Assembly (NCBI GenBank): GCA_023014485.1
Contig: JAJOZX010007495.1
Span: forward strand, 145,001 to 209,000
Direction of reading: 5' to 3'
Length of the DNA stretch: 64,000 bases
Source of the DNA: Bathynomus jamesi
Taxonomy: Eukaryota; Arthropoda; Malacostraca; Isopoda; Cirolanidae
The notes under the pieces were generated by a model. It was not told the DNA's origin, searched no databases, and worked only from the letters and a program-made list of their open reading frames with translations. Within the stretch, counting starts at the first letter, position 1, and every line of letters starts with the position of its first letter. Both the position numbers and the translations under genes were made by a program. Below are positions 11,118-22,528 of this stretch, piece by piece.

Positions 11118-11650
11118 GGGTAATTCTATGAGAAATAGACAAATGAAGTACACGGTCACCTCTTCAAAATTCATGAAACTTGGTGTGAGGGTTGGTTTAG
11201 GTCCAAATTACAAATTTCTGAATTTTTTTGAAAATTGGTCAAGTTGGTCAAATTTTATGGCTTGACCAAATTTTGGTCAAATGAAAAAACCAATAATTTT
11301 CAAACGTAAATATCTCAGCTCCTAATTGTGGTAGTGTAGTAAGTCTTAAACGATAAAATATGCAAAATTAACTGTAGTTTCTAAATATGTATCATTTGTT
11401 TAGGGTAACAAAAATAAAATTATGATTTTTTGGAAAAACTTTTTTTTTTTTTTTTTTTGCGATTTGGCAGCGGATATCATTTTTTGAAAAAAAGACCAGG
11501 AATAAAAAATGTTTATTTGATTATTTGATATATGTACACCATAATAAGTAATAAAAAGTCAGCTTATCGACGATTATTATGAAAAAAAAATGACAAAAAT
11601 CTCCAAATTTTAACAATTTTTTGCTTTCTTTCCAGATTTTCAGTATATAC
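11118..11650. repeat. Left terminal inverted repeat of Sola-like copy 1
   Basis: This arm pairs with about 13985-14474. Shared blocks include GACAAATGAA, the ...GGTTGGTTT...CCAAATTAC... region, TTGGTCAAGTTGGTCAAATT and AATATCTCAGCTCCTAATTG, and both arms continue through an A/T run and the AAATCTCC-like inner part. Confidence 0.8.
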
Positions 11651-11690
11651 CTAATTTTCTAGTATACGTAAACTTAACTAACCCTTAAAA

Positions 11691-12720
11691 TGCCTCAAAA
11701 CACAAAATTTTGTTGCGATCCTATGAAAAAACACTCAAGAAGAATTTTCTGTAACATCAAAAAAGTAAACTCTGCCATGGCAGCTGCAAGCTATAGAAAA
11801 ATCAATTACTATGCAGCAATTGCTATGTCACAATTAAAAAGAAGCCAATTGTATTAGAACATGTTCAACGTTCATCCAGAGAGCCGGAACCTGCGCCAGA
11901 CATACTTAACGAATCTATGGAGTGAAGCAGTAGCGATTCCATGAATCCACCACCATTGGAAGAATTTGTCGTTCAAGACAGGCAATTCAATAAAGATTTG
12001 CTCAGCGACAATATTTTACCTTTATTTGATGAAAGCCCTATTAAAACAATAGAGACTCCATTCAGGACATTTGTTTCTTAATGCCAAATTCGTAGTTTTC
12101 TGTTTTTAAATATTAGCATCAGCACTTGAATACATATATACAAAATATTTGATATTTGATTATTTCAGGCACCATAAATTTATGAATTTGTTTTACAGCT
12201 GGATTGAAGCCGGGACAAAAACAGATAAAGGCTTCTACGAAGTTGTAGATGTAGACCTTTCTTTGCAAAAACGTCTGAGTGAACCTATTACTTCTATCAA
12301 AGGTACTCAACAATTACATCGCTTTGTCCCAATTTCCAAGAATTTGTTGAAGGTTTATCCACTCTCAGAGTGCACAGTCAGTCGAAATAAGAGAGCTCAT
12401 TAGAGTTTCTGCTTCGGTTCAAGAACATAATACTGTCTCTCAACGCGAAATTGAAACAGGCTCTTTTGTGGTTTGTATGTATGAAAATAAACTATGGCTC
12501 GGATTAGTCCAGTCCTTTGACTGTGAATATGATGATTTTCTGACAAAATTTCTCCATCCTTCGGGCGTATGTCCCTCATAAATTTTTCCTGCACAAGATG
12601 ATGTTTGTCACGTTCCAACAGAAAATATATTTGGGAGTATTGAAGCAAGTTTACGAGGAGGAACAAGAATACAATACATTTTTCCGCTTCAAGAATTAAA
12701 TAACTTTTCAAAGAAGATAA
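11691..12720 (+). pseudogene. Sola-like transposase remnants, catalytic core missing
   Basis: The N-terminal piece at 11691 reads MPQNTKFCCDPMKKHSRRIF, matching the CCDPFK motif of copy 2 (29965). A second block near 12200-12400 (TSIKGTQQLHRFVPISKNLL) matches VKGTQKFSQNCANVSES of copy 2. The last block at 12440-12720 (GSFVVCMYENKLWLGLV, DDVCHVPTENIFGSIEA, GGTRIQYIFPLQEL) matches the C-terminal domain GKYVACIYDGRKYLGIIL of copy 2. Several stops interrupt it and the catalytic centre is absent. Confidence 0.7.
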
Positions 12721-12887
12721 AATAAATTCTATCGAATGTATACTATTTAAGATTGTCTATATAATATTTCTAAAATTTTTATCTAAGATTTGTGTATCTA
12801 CTTAATAGTTATAAAAATCTTTTCAAATTCTTTTTTCTTATTATTATATTATTAGTGTCTAAAATTTGGATTCACTGGATGAGAATA

Positions 12888-13709
12888 CAGGAATACCCCG
12901 CTTTACGATGCTTCGTTTTACGAAACCCCGGGTTTACGAAATTGTATTTGCGCTAAATAAAAATTAAATGAAGAAATATAAAAGACAAAAATAAAATGCG
13001 TACGTCGCGCATACCACAATCTAATATTCTGCATTACAGCAGTGCTTAGTTAGCTCGATTTTAAGACAAAAATAATATGCTTACGTCACGCATACCATAC
13101 TGTACTGTACTCTATTACGTATTCTGCATTACAGGCTTACAGTGGTGCCAAGTTAGCTCGCTTTTAGCTCACTTTGCACTGTGGCAACGCAGCTGTTGTC
13201 AGTTTATATGTGCGCTTTGACAAGAGAGTTTGTGCTTTATTCACTCTCGCGCACGCTAAGTGTTTCACTGATATTCTTTTCGTACATTACAATTACAGTA
13301 CCCATCATCAATTATGCCAAAACGAAAGTGTGATAGTAAAGACTGTGACGTTAATCAGAAGAAACGAATCCAAAAGCATGTCTACTGACGCATCTATTAA
13401 TGAAAACTAAATTTGCATATGTAATGTTTTGTACTATTTCTCTGTTCATTGCTTACATTTTTATTGTATTTCTTTGTTCATTACTTTCGTTTGTATTATT
13501 TCTTTGTTCATTGCTTTCATTTCTATGTTAATAAACATTTTTTTCTGCAAAATTTGCTGTTTTATAACCTTTTTTTTTCAATTTTTTAAGAAAAAAACGT
13601 AACCCAAAATATAACATTATATGTATGGGAAATAATGCTCTGCTTTACGAACACCTGCTTTACGAATGGGCGCTAGGAATGGAATAATTCGTAAAGTGGG
13701 GTATTCCTG
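12888..13709. mobile_element. Tigger/pogo-type element, internally deleted
   Basis: The 822-bp element is flanked by TA (12886-12887, 13710-13711). Inverted ends start CAGGAATACCCC(G/A)CTTTACG, with TTTACGAA motifs repeated inside. At about 13314 the frame MPKRKCDSKDCDVNQKKR resembles the basic N-terminus of a Tigger transposase and then hits a stop. It is nested in Sola-like copy 1. Confidence 0.85.
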
Positions 13710-14474
13710 TACTGTCTCTTAATTCATTCTCAAAGACTTGTGTACGTGTAGTATTAGGAAGAGTATTTTATACTCTGATAAGTGCTTTATAAATTAAACA
13801 TTATTATTGTCAATATATTCTGTCCCTAAATATACGAGGGGTTATGTATGTACATTGTACATATATTTTAAAAGATTTTTTCTCCTTTGGTTTATCTACA
13901 TGTATTTTTTATATGAATTGAAAATTGTCTTTTTTTGGACTAACAAGTCTGTAATAAATCTTCGTCATCTGAAAAAAAAATTTATTACTTTATTTCAAAC
14001 TCAGTTTTGAGCCTTATAATAAACTATAAGCTGACTTTTTATTACTTATTATGGTGTACATACATCAAATAAACATTTTTTATTCTTGGTCTTTTTTTCG
14101 AAAAATGATATCTTCGCTGCCAAATCACAAAAAAAAAACATTTGACATTTTTTCCAAAAAATCATAATTTTATTTTTGTTACCCTAAAAAAATAATAAAT
14201 ATTTAGAAACTAGTTAATTTTACATATTTTATCATTTAAGACTTATTACGCTACCACAATTAGCAGCTGAGATATTTATGTTTGAAAATTATTGGTTTTT
14301 TCATTTGGCCAAAATTTGGTCAAGCCATAAAATTTGACCAACTTGACCAATTTTCAAAAAAATTCAGTTTTGTAATTTGGACCAAAACCAACCCTCACAC
14401 CAAATTTCATAAATTTTGGGATGGTGGAGTGTACATTTGGCACTTTCATTTGTCTATTTGTCCTGGAATTACCC

Positions 14475-14690
14475 GGGTGTCATCTTGGCTTCCCTTATAA
14501 ATAAGTTGGAAGTCTTCATGTATAATTCTGCTGCCCTCCCCATTGAGTCTTGTTTCAGCAACACCTAAAATAGCTATATTCCTCTCCATCACACACACAT
14601 ACACCACCTCCTCAGTCTTATCCATGAGGGTGGCCGTATTTAAAGTTTTCTTTGAGGTTGATAGAGTTCCATTCCAGTTCATCATCAAAA
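14475..14690 (-). pseudogene. RTE-like LINE endonuclease, N-terminal half
   Basis: Minus-strand frame MMMNWNGTLSTSKKTLNTAT followed by NIAILGVAETRLNGEGSRII and HEDFQLIYKGSQDDT is the start of an APE endonuclease. It carries the G..ETR motif with the catalytic Glu. It continues into 10953-11117 once the intervening element is removed. Confidence 0.8.
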
Positions 14691-14696
14691 TCTGTC

Positions 14697-15944
14697 CATT
14701 CCAAGGCTGAGCTTGAATTTCTTGATCAATGCAATCCCATTTCAGGCTTTATAAAGCCTAAAACAGGAAATTCAGTCACCAGCTTGCTAGGCTTATCATG
14801 AGTATACCCCCCTCTTTAATCCATGCTTGGGACAAGCATAAGTTGCTAGATGATATTTTCCCATGGGAGAGTTCTACAAACTCATACAAACCTAACAGCA
14901 ATAAAAAATAAGGTTAATATTCAATTTACCCCCGTGTGAGCCTTCAACTATTTGCATATCATATAAATAATCAGTTTTTATACTGATTCCAAATATAACA
15001 ACTGTTTCTTGTTCAAATTCTTAGTTTTTCAGTTATTTACTCTCAAAGGTAGCACTTCTTTAAATTGCTTAAGTGTGTTTACCAGTGACGTGACATAGCA
15101 TGTTCAGCACATACGCAGATGATAGGAACTATTTCATACATGCATTGATTTCAAATTTCTTCCACACCAACCAGTGACAAATTTGATATGGAACCTAGTA
15201 TGTGCTCTGGTTGTGAGTTATCATATTTCAACGTAATTTTACGGGTGCATACTAATGACAATGAGGCAATTAGTATTTTCAGGGCACACAGTATTTTGCC
15301 CAATTCCCAAGTGTGGAAACCCTTTCATTTATGAGAGATGCCTTCGTCTGTAACCATCAGACCACAAATAAAAAGTCCAAATGTGTAAGTTGGTGCTCTG
15401 TCAAAATTTCAAGATTGAAAGGTACTTGGCTAGATCACTCACGCAGGTTAGGTTAGGTTGGTTATATTATGAGAATAGGTGTTTCTGGTATATTTTGGTT
15501 CAAAATTTGCTCATTTATGCAAGAAATGAATGTCACATTTGACTAAAACACCAAAATACAACAGAAAAACCTATTCTCATATCAAAATTGACCCACAGAG
15601 GTAAAACGAATAATTACTAAAAATAAAAAAATAGAATTGATAAAATGGAATTAAATCCATCAAAGGTTAATGCAAAACGTACTTGCCAATAGTCAATTCA
15701 AAAATTGGTGAATATTGGTTTTAATACCACTCTAGATTTTAGGATAAGAAAGTACTTTCTAGGGTAATCTTGATGTGTTATACACGAATTTGACTTCTGT
15801 TTTTTGTGCAAATGTATAGTTTTTGAGATACAAGCAAATGAAATTATCTAAAAAAATATTTGCACAAATATATATATATATTTATATTAAAAAAACTAAC
15901 CCAACCTAACCTAATCTTATCTTATTGGGAGGGACCTGGGTAGT
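14697..15944. other. Noncoding; 32-bp-arm hairpin at about 15466-15575
   Basis: I see no coding frame. ATGAGAATAGGTGTTTCTG at about 15468 pairs with an inverse copy near 15560 (ACAGAAAAACCTATTCTCAT), flanked by GGTTAGGTTAGG. The stretch at 15896-15935 continues the minus-strand Merlin-like fragment interrupted by the hAT element. Confidence 0.5.
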
Positions 15945-16488
15945 CTTGCAATCAGGGTTTCGGCCAGAGTCGGTGGAGCCAGTGAATTTTGCTTACCTGG
16001 AGCCAGAGCCGGAGCCAGAAACCTTGAAAATACGGCTCCATGGTCTGGCTCCGGGCGATATATTGCTACCTAAATTGTTATTTGTTAAATATAGGTTTAG
16101 TTGCAAATTATAATTCTTGTAATATATTACGAAAAATGGTACCATAGGATTCTTGGATTTTATGGAGGTGTGGGAGTTGCAGGAATAATCTGCAAATTTC
16201 CATTTTTTAACCATTAAATATTTGGGAAGATTTGTCTTAACAACACTTAATTATATAGGTAAAAAAATTTTTATGGCGGTGGAGACCTTAGGTAGGTAGG
16301 TACTAACTATTTATCTAAGTAGGTAACTACCTAGATACATACCTAGTAAGGTTGGTCCTTCTGACTTGGATTGAACTATTTTTATTTTTAGGTCAATTAT
16401 CTTGTATTGCTAAATTTCTTTTTTTTCAGATTCTTTGTAATTTGTACTTGATTCTTTAATTATAATTATCAGTCTATGACCCTTCATA

Positions 16489-18510
16489 ATGGATAGAGAT
16501 TCAATAAAGAAGTCTGATATATTCAAGTATTTTACTGAAAGTTCAGATAAGAAACACTATGTTTGTATTTGTGAAGTTTCTGATGCTTCGGGAAATATTT
16601 CAACGTGTGGAACTAAAATTACCAAGCCTCAAAGCAAAAAGCCTGATGTCTCCTCAAGAGCATATAATTTGAAAAGACACTCGAGTTGATTACATCCTGA
16701 AATATCAAAAATGATGGAAGAAAAGAAGCAAATGCTTGAGCTTTCAAGACCCAGTACTTCTGCCAGTTCAAAAACTAAAGCAAACCAGCAAAACATTACT
16801 AAATTTTTGATGTCTCAAAAAGTCACTATCTCAATGACTACAGATAATTTTAAAAATAGCATAATTGAGTTAGTTGTTAAAGATTCTATGCCTCTATCTA
16901 TGTTTGAAAAGCCAGCTATGCGCAGTCTACTAGAAGAAATGGCTCAGAAATTCAAGATTAGTTTAGATAAAGACAATATCCGTCATTTACTGATAGAAAA
17001 ATCAAAAGAAGAAAAATTTGCTCTCAAAGAGCAATTAAAAGGGCGCTTCATATATTTAAAAGTTGATGGTTGCACACGAATACGGACACATTATTTTGCC
17101 ATCAATGTCCGATTTATTGATGATGATAATAAAATCCTCACCCGCACTATAGCAGTAAAAGATACACATGCTCAGCAAACTAGTGACTACCTACATGATC
17201 TAATTATGAGAACTCTGGAAGAGTACGGCATACCGAAAGAATTTGTGCTCTGCATTGTCAGTGATAATGCATCAAATATGATTAAAACTGTTGAGAAGTT
17301 GAATGATAATCAAGAGGCAACTTCAGAAGATGATATACAAACATTTGGTGAACATGATGATGATTCAACAGACACTCAGGAAGTGGCATCTTGTGTAGAA
17401 GAAATTGACAGTATTGTATCTGAAATTTCACACTTCTCCAGAATCAACCACATGCGTTGTGGTGCACATACCTTGCAACTTGCTATTTGCGATGGATTGA
17501 GAGATAAACATGCTACCTCTCTCATAGGTAAGTTGAGACAGGTTGTAGTAGCAGCAAGAAACCCAAAAGTGGAAGAAATAATTAAAAGACGTGCAGGCAA
17601 GGTTGCTATTTTAGATCAACCTACTCGATGGGGCAGCACTTATTTAATGATAGAGCGCTTATTAGAATTAAAACCTGTACTCTTGGACATGGCAAATTCA
17701 AATGTGAATCTTTCAGAAATAATGTGGGAACAAGCAAGAAGATTGGAAAGAGTACTGTACCAGCCATATATAGTAACAAAAAAAATTCAAAGTGAAGATT
17801 TGACTCCCGGTCAATTTTTGAAAGAGTGGAAATCTTTGATGTATTTTCTTTCCAAGATAGAAGGCACCATAGCTGATGACATTAAAAGTTCCATGGAAAG
17901 GACAGAAAATATTTTACTTGATAATGAAGTATTGCTTGCTGCTGTTTATATAGATCCTAGATATAGATGCTTATTAACATCTGAACAGGTAGTTAAAGCC
18001 AAGGATGCCCTATGCAATATAGCAATCAGAATGAAAAGTAACCTAGACCTTTCAAATAAAATCTCTCTATTAAGAGAGGAATGTGGAACCGAGATTATTG
18101 CATCATCATCAAATTCATCATCTCCTTCCACCACTTCTGATGTCAGCGAGTTTGATTTTGAAAAAATTATTGATATTCAACATGGTAAGAAATCAAAACG
18201 TCCTCGTTTAGAAAGTGAACTAATACCACCTCTCAGTCCAATGTGTACCCTCAAATTGCAAGTTGAGGAATCTTTTCCTGAGATTGAAAAATTTGGCCGT
18301 TCGTCAAAACTGTCTTTTGAACAAGTAATAGAAAGGTATCCTAAAATTATAAGAGATGTTGCAAATCTTCTAGTAGCTATGCCTTCAACACAAGTCAGTG
18401 TTGAATGGCTATTTTCAGCAATGAAAATTTTAAAATCTGATTTAAGGGCACGTATGAAAGAAGATATTGTTGAGGCTATGTTATTTTTAAGAACAAATGT
18501 TTATAAGTAA
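16489..18510 (+). pseudogene. hAT transposase with one premature TGA, otherwise full length
   Basis: From ATG at 16489 the frame reads 673 codons, broken only by TGA at 16687-16689. The N-terminus is a BED-type zinc finger (YVCICEVS ... AYNLKRHSS-stop-LHPE). The stop falls inside the finger where Arg is common, so CGA to TGA is likely. Downstream (599 aa from 16711) are the catalytic Asp in YLKVDGCTR (about residue 119), the second Asp in CIVSDNASNM (about 185), MRCGAHTLQLAICD, PTRWGSTYLM (the hAT RW motif), and the C-terminal dimerisation region VSVEWLFSAMKILKSDLRAR with the catalytic Glu. An ATG at 16711 could start a finger-less protein; whether it does is unknown. Confidence 0.9.
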
Positions 18511-19060
18511 ACTTAGATAAATAATTTTAATTCATAATTTTTTTTATGGAAACAGATTTACAAGGAGAATATCTTGATTTTATGTTTAAAAATTAGTTTC
18601 CTACCTTAGCTACATTAGTAAAAATTTCTGCAAAAGTTATTATTTTGCTTTCATTTTTTAATACAAGGAGTATTATGATTTATGATACTGTAAATGTATC
18701 ACTGAATTTGCAAACTTTTTAATTTTTTAATATGTAGTTTGAACTTTAAAGATAAAGCCTGATTTAAGATTACACTTAAAAAAAATATAATTGAGGCCAT
18801 CTTGTTTAAAAAAAAAAAATTATAAATAAACTTAGTAATTTTCATTTTCAATTATTTTAAGGAAACAGATTTACAAGAAGAATATCTTGATTTTATGTTT
18901 AAAATTAGTTTGATTATACCTTAGCTAGAATAAAAAAAATTTTGCATTAGTTTTCATTTGTTAATCCAAGGAGTAGTATTGATTTTATAAGCGTAGGGTA
19001 AATGATTTTGTAAATTTTCTTTTATAATATGTATTAGTAGTTTGAACTTTTGACTTTTAG
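18465..19060 (+). repeat. Imperfect tandem duplication of the hAT 3' end
   Basis: About 300 bp spanning the transposase terminus and 3' noncoding region occur twice. TTGAGGCTATGTTATTTTTA with the stop and GGAAACAGATTTACAAGGAG recurs about 310 bp downstream as TTGAGGCCATCTTGTTTAA and GGAAACAGATTTACAAGAAG. Both are followed by AATATCTTGATTTTATGTTT. The copies have diverged, so the duplication is old relative to the stop codon or belongs to the ancestral element. Confidence 0.8.
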
Positions 19061-19672
19061 TTGAATTGCTTTTGTTAATTAAATTACAAAACTTTTTGAC
19101 TAAAAGAAAATCTCTTTTTAAGTAAATAATATAACCTATTAAAAATTTAAAAACTGAATTTTTTGAAATATTCAGCTCTTTTTCAAGCCAAGTTGGCTTT
19201 CATGAAGCTTTCAAGTTTCAACACTTAAAAAAAGATGCATATATTATCTCAGAAAGTTTGATTGTTACTATTTTCCATACGAGAATTCTTAAGTTTGAAC
19301 TTTGAACTAATTAGGAGGCAAGTTTCTCTAATTTATATAAGCTACCATTGTTAATAAATATTTAATATCATTTAGTTTTCATCATTTTCCTTTAGTTATT
19401 TAAATAACTTCATTTTATCATTATATTTGCCTAATTTAAAATCATAAGAAATTTAAATTTTGAGTATTAAAGTGATTTAATAATAAAATATTTTTGTGCA
19501 ATATTTTAAATTGGACAATTAGTTATATAAATCTAGATATTTATTTTATAATTAACAGAATTTACTATAAAAGAGCTGGAGCCAGAGCCGGAGCCAGACT
19601 AAAAAATTTCTGCTCCGGAGCCGGAGTCGGAGCCAGAAGTTTTTTTACCGGCTCCGAAACCCTGCTTGCAAT

Positions 19673-19868
19673 GTCCTTTATTTTTGGGGTTCACTTTAAT
19701 GCACCAAAAATATTCTGATCTTCCCTGAAAATACAGTCACTATTACACTTTGGACATTTTAAGGATCTAGGAATTACACCATGATCAGAAAAGTTTCAAA
19801 GCTTTGCTATCATCTAAGCCAACGTGTCTGATGACTTCTTCAAAATCTAAGCTACACGAATCACACAT
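19673..19868 (-). pseudogene. Merlin-like (IS1016-type) transposase N-terminus, broken
   Basis: Minus-strand frame from 19868: MCDSCSLDFEEVIRHVGLDD, then (after a one-base shift) SDHGVIPRSLKCPKCNSDCI and FREDQNIF. It parallels the fragment at 41120-41304 (CDACSFDY ... AHGVLPTVVKCPHCKMEC), including the CPxC pair of a zinc ribbon. The frame continues across the hAT insertion into 15944 and below. No catalytic region is present. Confidence 0.6.
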
Positions 19869-20158
19869 CCTTATAGGAGGAAACGCAATTAATATAAAAG
19901 GACTTTGTTTCATAGTCATCCATTTATAAAGGGACTCTTTGACATCATAACTATGGCATCACTGGCTGGTCCTAGATGGCATAAGGATGACGTTTTCATT
20001 AATTTTGCACTTTTTTTATTTGGTTTCTATCAATTTACACAAGAAAAGGTCATTTTCCTTAGTAATTTTGGAGCAAGTGTAGTTTATGTTCTCCTGTGGT
20101 GCCTAGTATAGTTTACATTCCCCTAAATTATCCCAGTGTAGTTTATGTTCCCCTACAG

Positions 20159-20384
20159 CAGTGGTTCCCAAACTTTTATGGTGGCAACCCTGAATACAAT
20201 ATTGTCCTAGCCTGGTGACCCTAAATGCTGGTATATGCAGTGTTAATGACCAATCATTTTGATACGGTGTGTTTATATTCATATAGTTTGATTGAATCAG
20301 TCATTGAGAATTTCCGTGCCACAACCCTCAGGAACACTTTCCTGACCCTCACTTGGGTCACGACCATGGGTTTAGGAACCACTG
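20159..20384. mobile_element. hAT-type MITE, 226 bp
   Basis: Perfect 8-bp TSDs CCCTACAG occur at 20151-20158 and 20385-20392. Inverted ends start CAGTGGTTCC and continue AAA, the classic hAT signature. No coding capacity. It sits in an array of CTAGTGTAGTTTA..TTCCCC motifs (20081-20425) that recurs at 27540. Confidence 0.9.
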
Positions 20385-20394
20385 CCCTACAGTA

Positions 20395-20500
20395 TCCTAG
20401 TGTAGTTCGCATTCCCCAATTTTGTCCACGTATACCTAATCAAATAGAATTTTAAAACTAATGAAAATATTATGACAACCTAACCAATTGTCAATATTTA
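20395..20500. repeat. Left arm of an inverted repeat pairing with 27455-27560
   Basis: AAACTAATGAAAATATTA and ACCTAACCAATTGTCAAT are followed by AT-rich sequence. The inverse (GATTGGTTAGGTTGTAATAT, then TTTTCATTAGTTTTAA) lies at 27467-27505. The arms bracket 7 kb of TEs, so an old palindromic repeat appears to have been opened at its centre by insertions into a (TA)n core. Confidence 0.7.
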
Positions 20501-20504
20501 TATT

Positions 20505-20506
20505 TA

Positions 20507-20544
<38 letters not shown>
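20505..20544. repeat. (TA)n microsatellite
   Basis: About 40 bp of TA with slight ATTTAT degeneracy at the left. It directly abuts the hAT end at 20545. Confidence 0.95.
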
Positions 20545-20547
<3 letters not shown>

Positions 20548-20707
20548 TGGTGGGCACCGTTAACCAAAAAGTTAACTTCGTTAACCGCTAATCCATTAAC
20601 CAAAAAGTTAACTTCGTTAACCGTTAAACATGTAACGGAAGTTACCGATAAACCGTTAACGTTAACTTTTATTATAAAAAAAATGAAAAACACAATATAT
20701 ATATAAT

Positions 20708-21274
20708 TTAATTTTCCCTCTTCTTCTCGTTCTCCATTTTGTCCATGAGATGCATGTTGCCCTTCATGAAAATTAGCATATCAAAGTTTTCATCAGACAG
20801 GGATGATCTCTTGGCCCTCAGGATGTCCTTGCCCATAGAGAACAAATGCTCCACTGCAGCACTGGAGGGGATGGCTGTGTTGAACTTGATGAACAAGTCC
20901 ACCAACACTTGCTCACCCAAGAAGGCAGCATATGTCAGCAAGTCCTTGGAGTTGGTCTCCAGCCAGGTCTTGACCAAGTTCTGGGCCTTGCCCTTGAGTG
21001 ACCTGTGGCTTCTGCTGCTCTCTTTTGTCTGGATGACAGCACTGAAGAAGTCATCCTCCTCCTCCTCCTCGTTGTTGCTGCCCACTTCGTTGGACTGCTG
21101 CTTCATGGCCTCCTCGACTGTACCCTCCATGCTTTTCCTCACCCTGGCGACCTTGGTGTTGTCATACCACTGTTCACTATCATGCGCAATCTGACTATTT
21201 AGCTTGCGCAATGTTGCAAAGCGCAAGCGCAATCTTGTGTAAACACATGAGTTCAAGTTCAAATATTTCCACAT
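20708..21274 (-). CDS. hAT transposase C-terminal fragment
   Basis: The 188-aa minus-strand frame has an acidic stretch (NNEEEEEDDFF), then LTYAAFLGEQVLVDLFIKFN and TAIPSSAAVEHLFSMGKDIL. That is the hAT dimerisation/C-terminal motif (P.S.A.VE.LFS.G) with the Glu of the catalytic triad. The N-terminal half is missing, so it cannot be a working transposase. It might give a truncated product if expressed. Confidence 0.75.
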   Translation of the reverse strand: MWKYLNLNSCVYTRLRLRFATLRKLNSQIAHDSEQWYDNTKVARVRKSMEGTVEEAMKQQSNEVGSNNEEEEEDDFFSAVIQTKESSRSHRSLKGKAQNLVKTWLETNSKDLLTYAAFLGEQVLVDLFIKFNTAIPSSAAVEHLFSMGKDILRAKRSSLSDENFDMLIFMKGNMHLMDKMENEKKREN

Positions 21275-21344
21275 AAATTAAAATAGTCATCCATAAAATT
21301 GAGAGAAAACCAAAAGAAAACGATGTAGACTTATGCCCCTTTTG

Positions 21345-21734
21345 TCCTGTTGGTACTTAGAAGTTGACTCAATAAATCCTTTATTATTTCACACTTAAAA
21401 ATAATAAACAAGAACAACAATTGTTTGAAGCATTCTTGAACATTTCAAGAACAAGATAAAAAATAAAATAACCCTTACCTTTGTTATTTGGAACAGATAT
21501 GGCACAGAATATTCGGGAAGTAATTGCACTGAAATTTCTTCGGTCTTCACAGCAGAGATACTAAAGAGTAAACAGCCTCTGGCGCCACACGCTCACATTT
21601 ACTTCTCAACGCCATCTATTATCTCATAAAGAAACTAATTCACATTGGGACTTGAAAGTACCGGCAGGATCAACCGGGTAGAAAAATAATTATGGAGATT
21701 TTAAAGATATGGTACCTAGAAGTACCGCCAGGAC
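21345..21734. mobile_element. Possible TTAA-type MITE
   Basis: The right end reads CCAGGACATAAAGGG followed by TTAA (21735-21738). The left end, CCCCTTTTGTCCTGTTGGTA, is its imperfect inverse. The left flank is TTAT rather than TTAA, so the call is tentative. Confidence 0.45.
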
Positions 21735-22464
21735 ATAAAGGGTTAAGGTGAAAACACTCCCATTGTAAGACATCAATTGACTTAATTTATGTCATCAAAG
21801 TGACATGAGAATTGAAATCTTACCTGATCAGTTTTATGGTTCTTGAAATGTATCAAGGAGACTACTAATAAGGTACTCACAGACATATTATAAATATACA
21901 TGACTTACTTGACAACGATTATTTTTAAATATTCACTAGCACAAACATGTTGCGCAAGAGACAGACTGCAAATGAAACGAATGTAGTTATTTGTTGTAAT
22001 TGTTACATATATATTATTGAAAGTGCCTTAAAATGCTCGTGATATTTCTTGAAAGAAGTTGAAACATTCAACTCAAATGGCAAATCTTTCCGCCTGATTT
22101 TACAGTCGACCATGTTTTGCTCAAACCAATGCCATAAATAACTACCATATTTGGTAAGACACAAATTGTGGCGACGGAAACAAATATATCGCCTGATTTT
22201 GCACTGCGGAAATGGAAATTCGTTCATCACTATTAACAGTGGCGGATTAATTGCGCACCTGCTCAGCACTGAAAATAATAGAAACTTTTAAACGTTTATT
22301 TATGAATTTTTTGGGTTAACAGACTTGAGTTAATGGAAGTTAAATGTAACGGAAGTTAATTAGTCCAATAATGATTTTCAAAGTTAACTTAAAAGTTAAA
22401 TCGTTAACGAAAAAGTTAACTTCGTTAATTAACGATTAACGGATTAACGGTTTGTGCCCAGCTT

Positions 22465-22469
<5 letters not shown>

Positions 22470-22525
<56 letters not shown>
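22470..22525. repeat. (TA)n microsatellite
   Basis: More than 50 bp of pure TA between the right end of the hAT element and the left end of the next transposon. Confidence 0.95.

Positions 22526-22528
<3 letters not shown>

Larger units (their letters stand above)
11118..14474. mobile_element. Long-TIR DNA transposon, 4-bp TSD (Sola-like), copy 1
   Basis: The 3,357-bp element is flanked by GGGT (11114-11117, 14475-14478). Ends start GGGTAATTC and continue as inverted arms of roughly 500 bp. The internal transposase is degenerate (11691-12720) and a Tigger copy is nested at 12888-13709. The termini (GGGTAATTCCAGGACAAAT on the right) and coding remnants match the 8.8-kb element at 28199-37003, so both are one family. 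A 4-bp TSD that is not TTAA points to the Sola superfamily; that name is inferred. Confidence 0.75.
15953..19664 (+). mobile_element. Near-complete hAT transposon, 3.7 kb
   Basis: Perfect 8-bp TSDs CTTGCAAT lie at 15945-15952 and 19665-19672. Ends start CAGGGTTTCGG on both sides, followed by GGAGCCAGAGCCGGAGCCAG-type subterminal repeats in both orientations. The element carries one transposase frame (16489-18510) with a single nonsense codon. A duplicated 3' segment (18465-19060) lengthens the tail. It is inserted in a Merlin-like coding relic. Confidence 0.95.
20545..22466 (-). mobile_element. hAT element, internally rearranged, in a (TA)n array
   Basis: The ends are CAGTGGTGGGCACCGTTAA on the left and, inverted, CAAAGCTGGGCACAAACCGTT on the right. 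Both run into GTTAAC/GTTAACGG-rich subterminal repeats. The flanks are TATATATA and TGTGTATA, so the TSD is obscured by the array. A C-terminal transposase fragment is encoded on the minus strand, and a TTAA-type MITE candidate lies at about 21345-21734. Confidence 0.8.
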
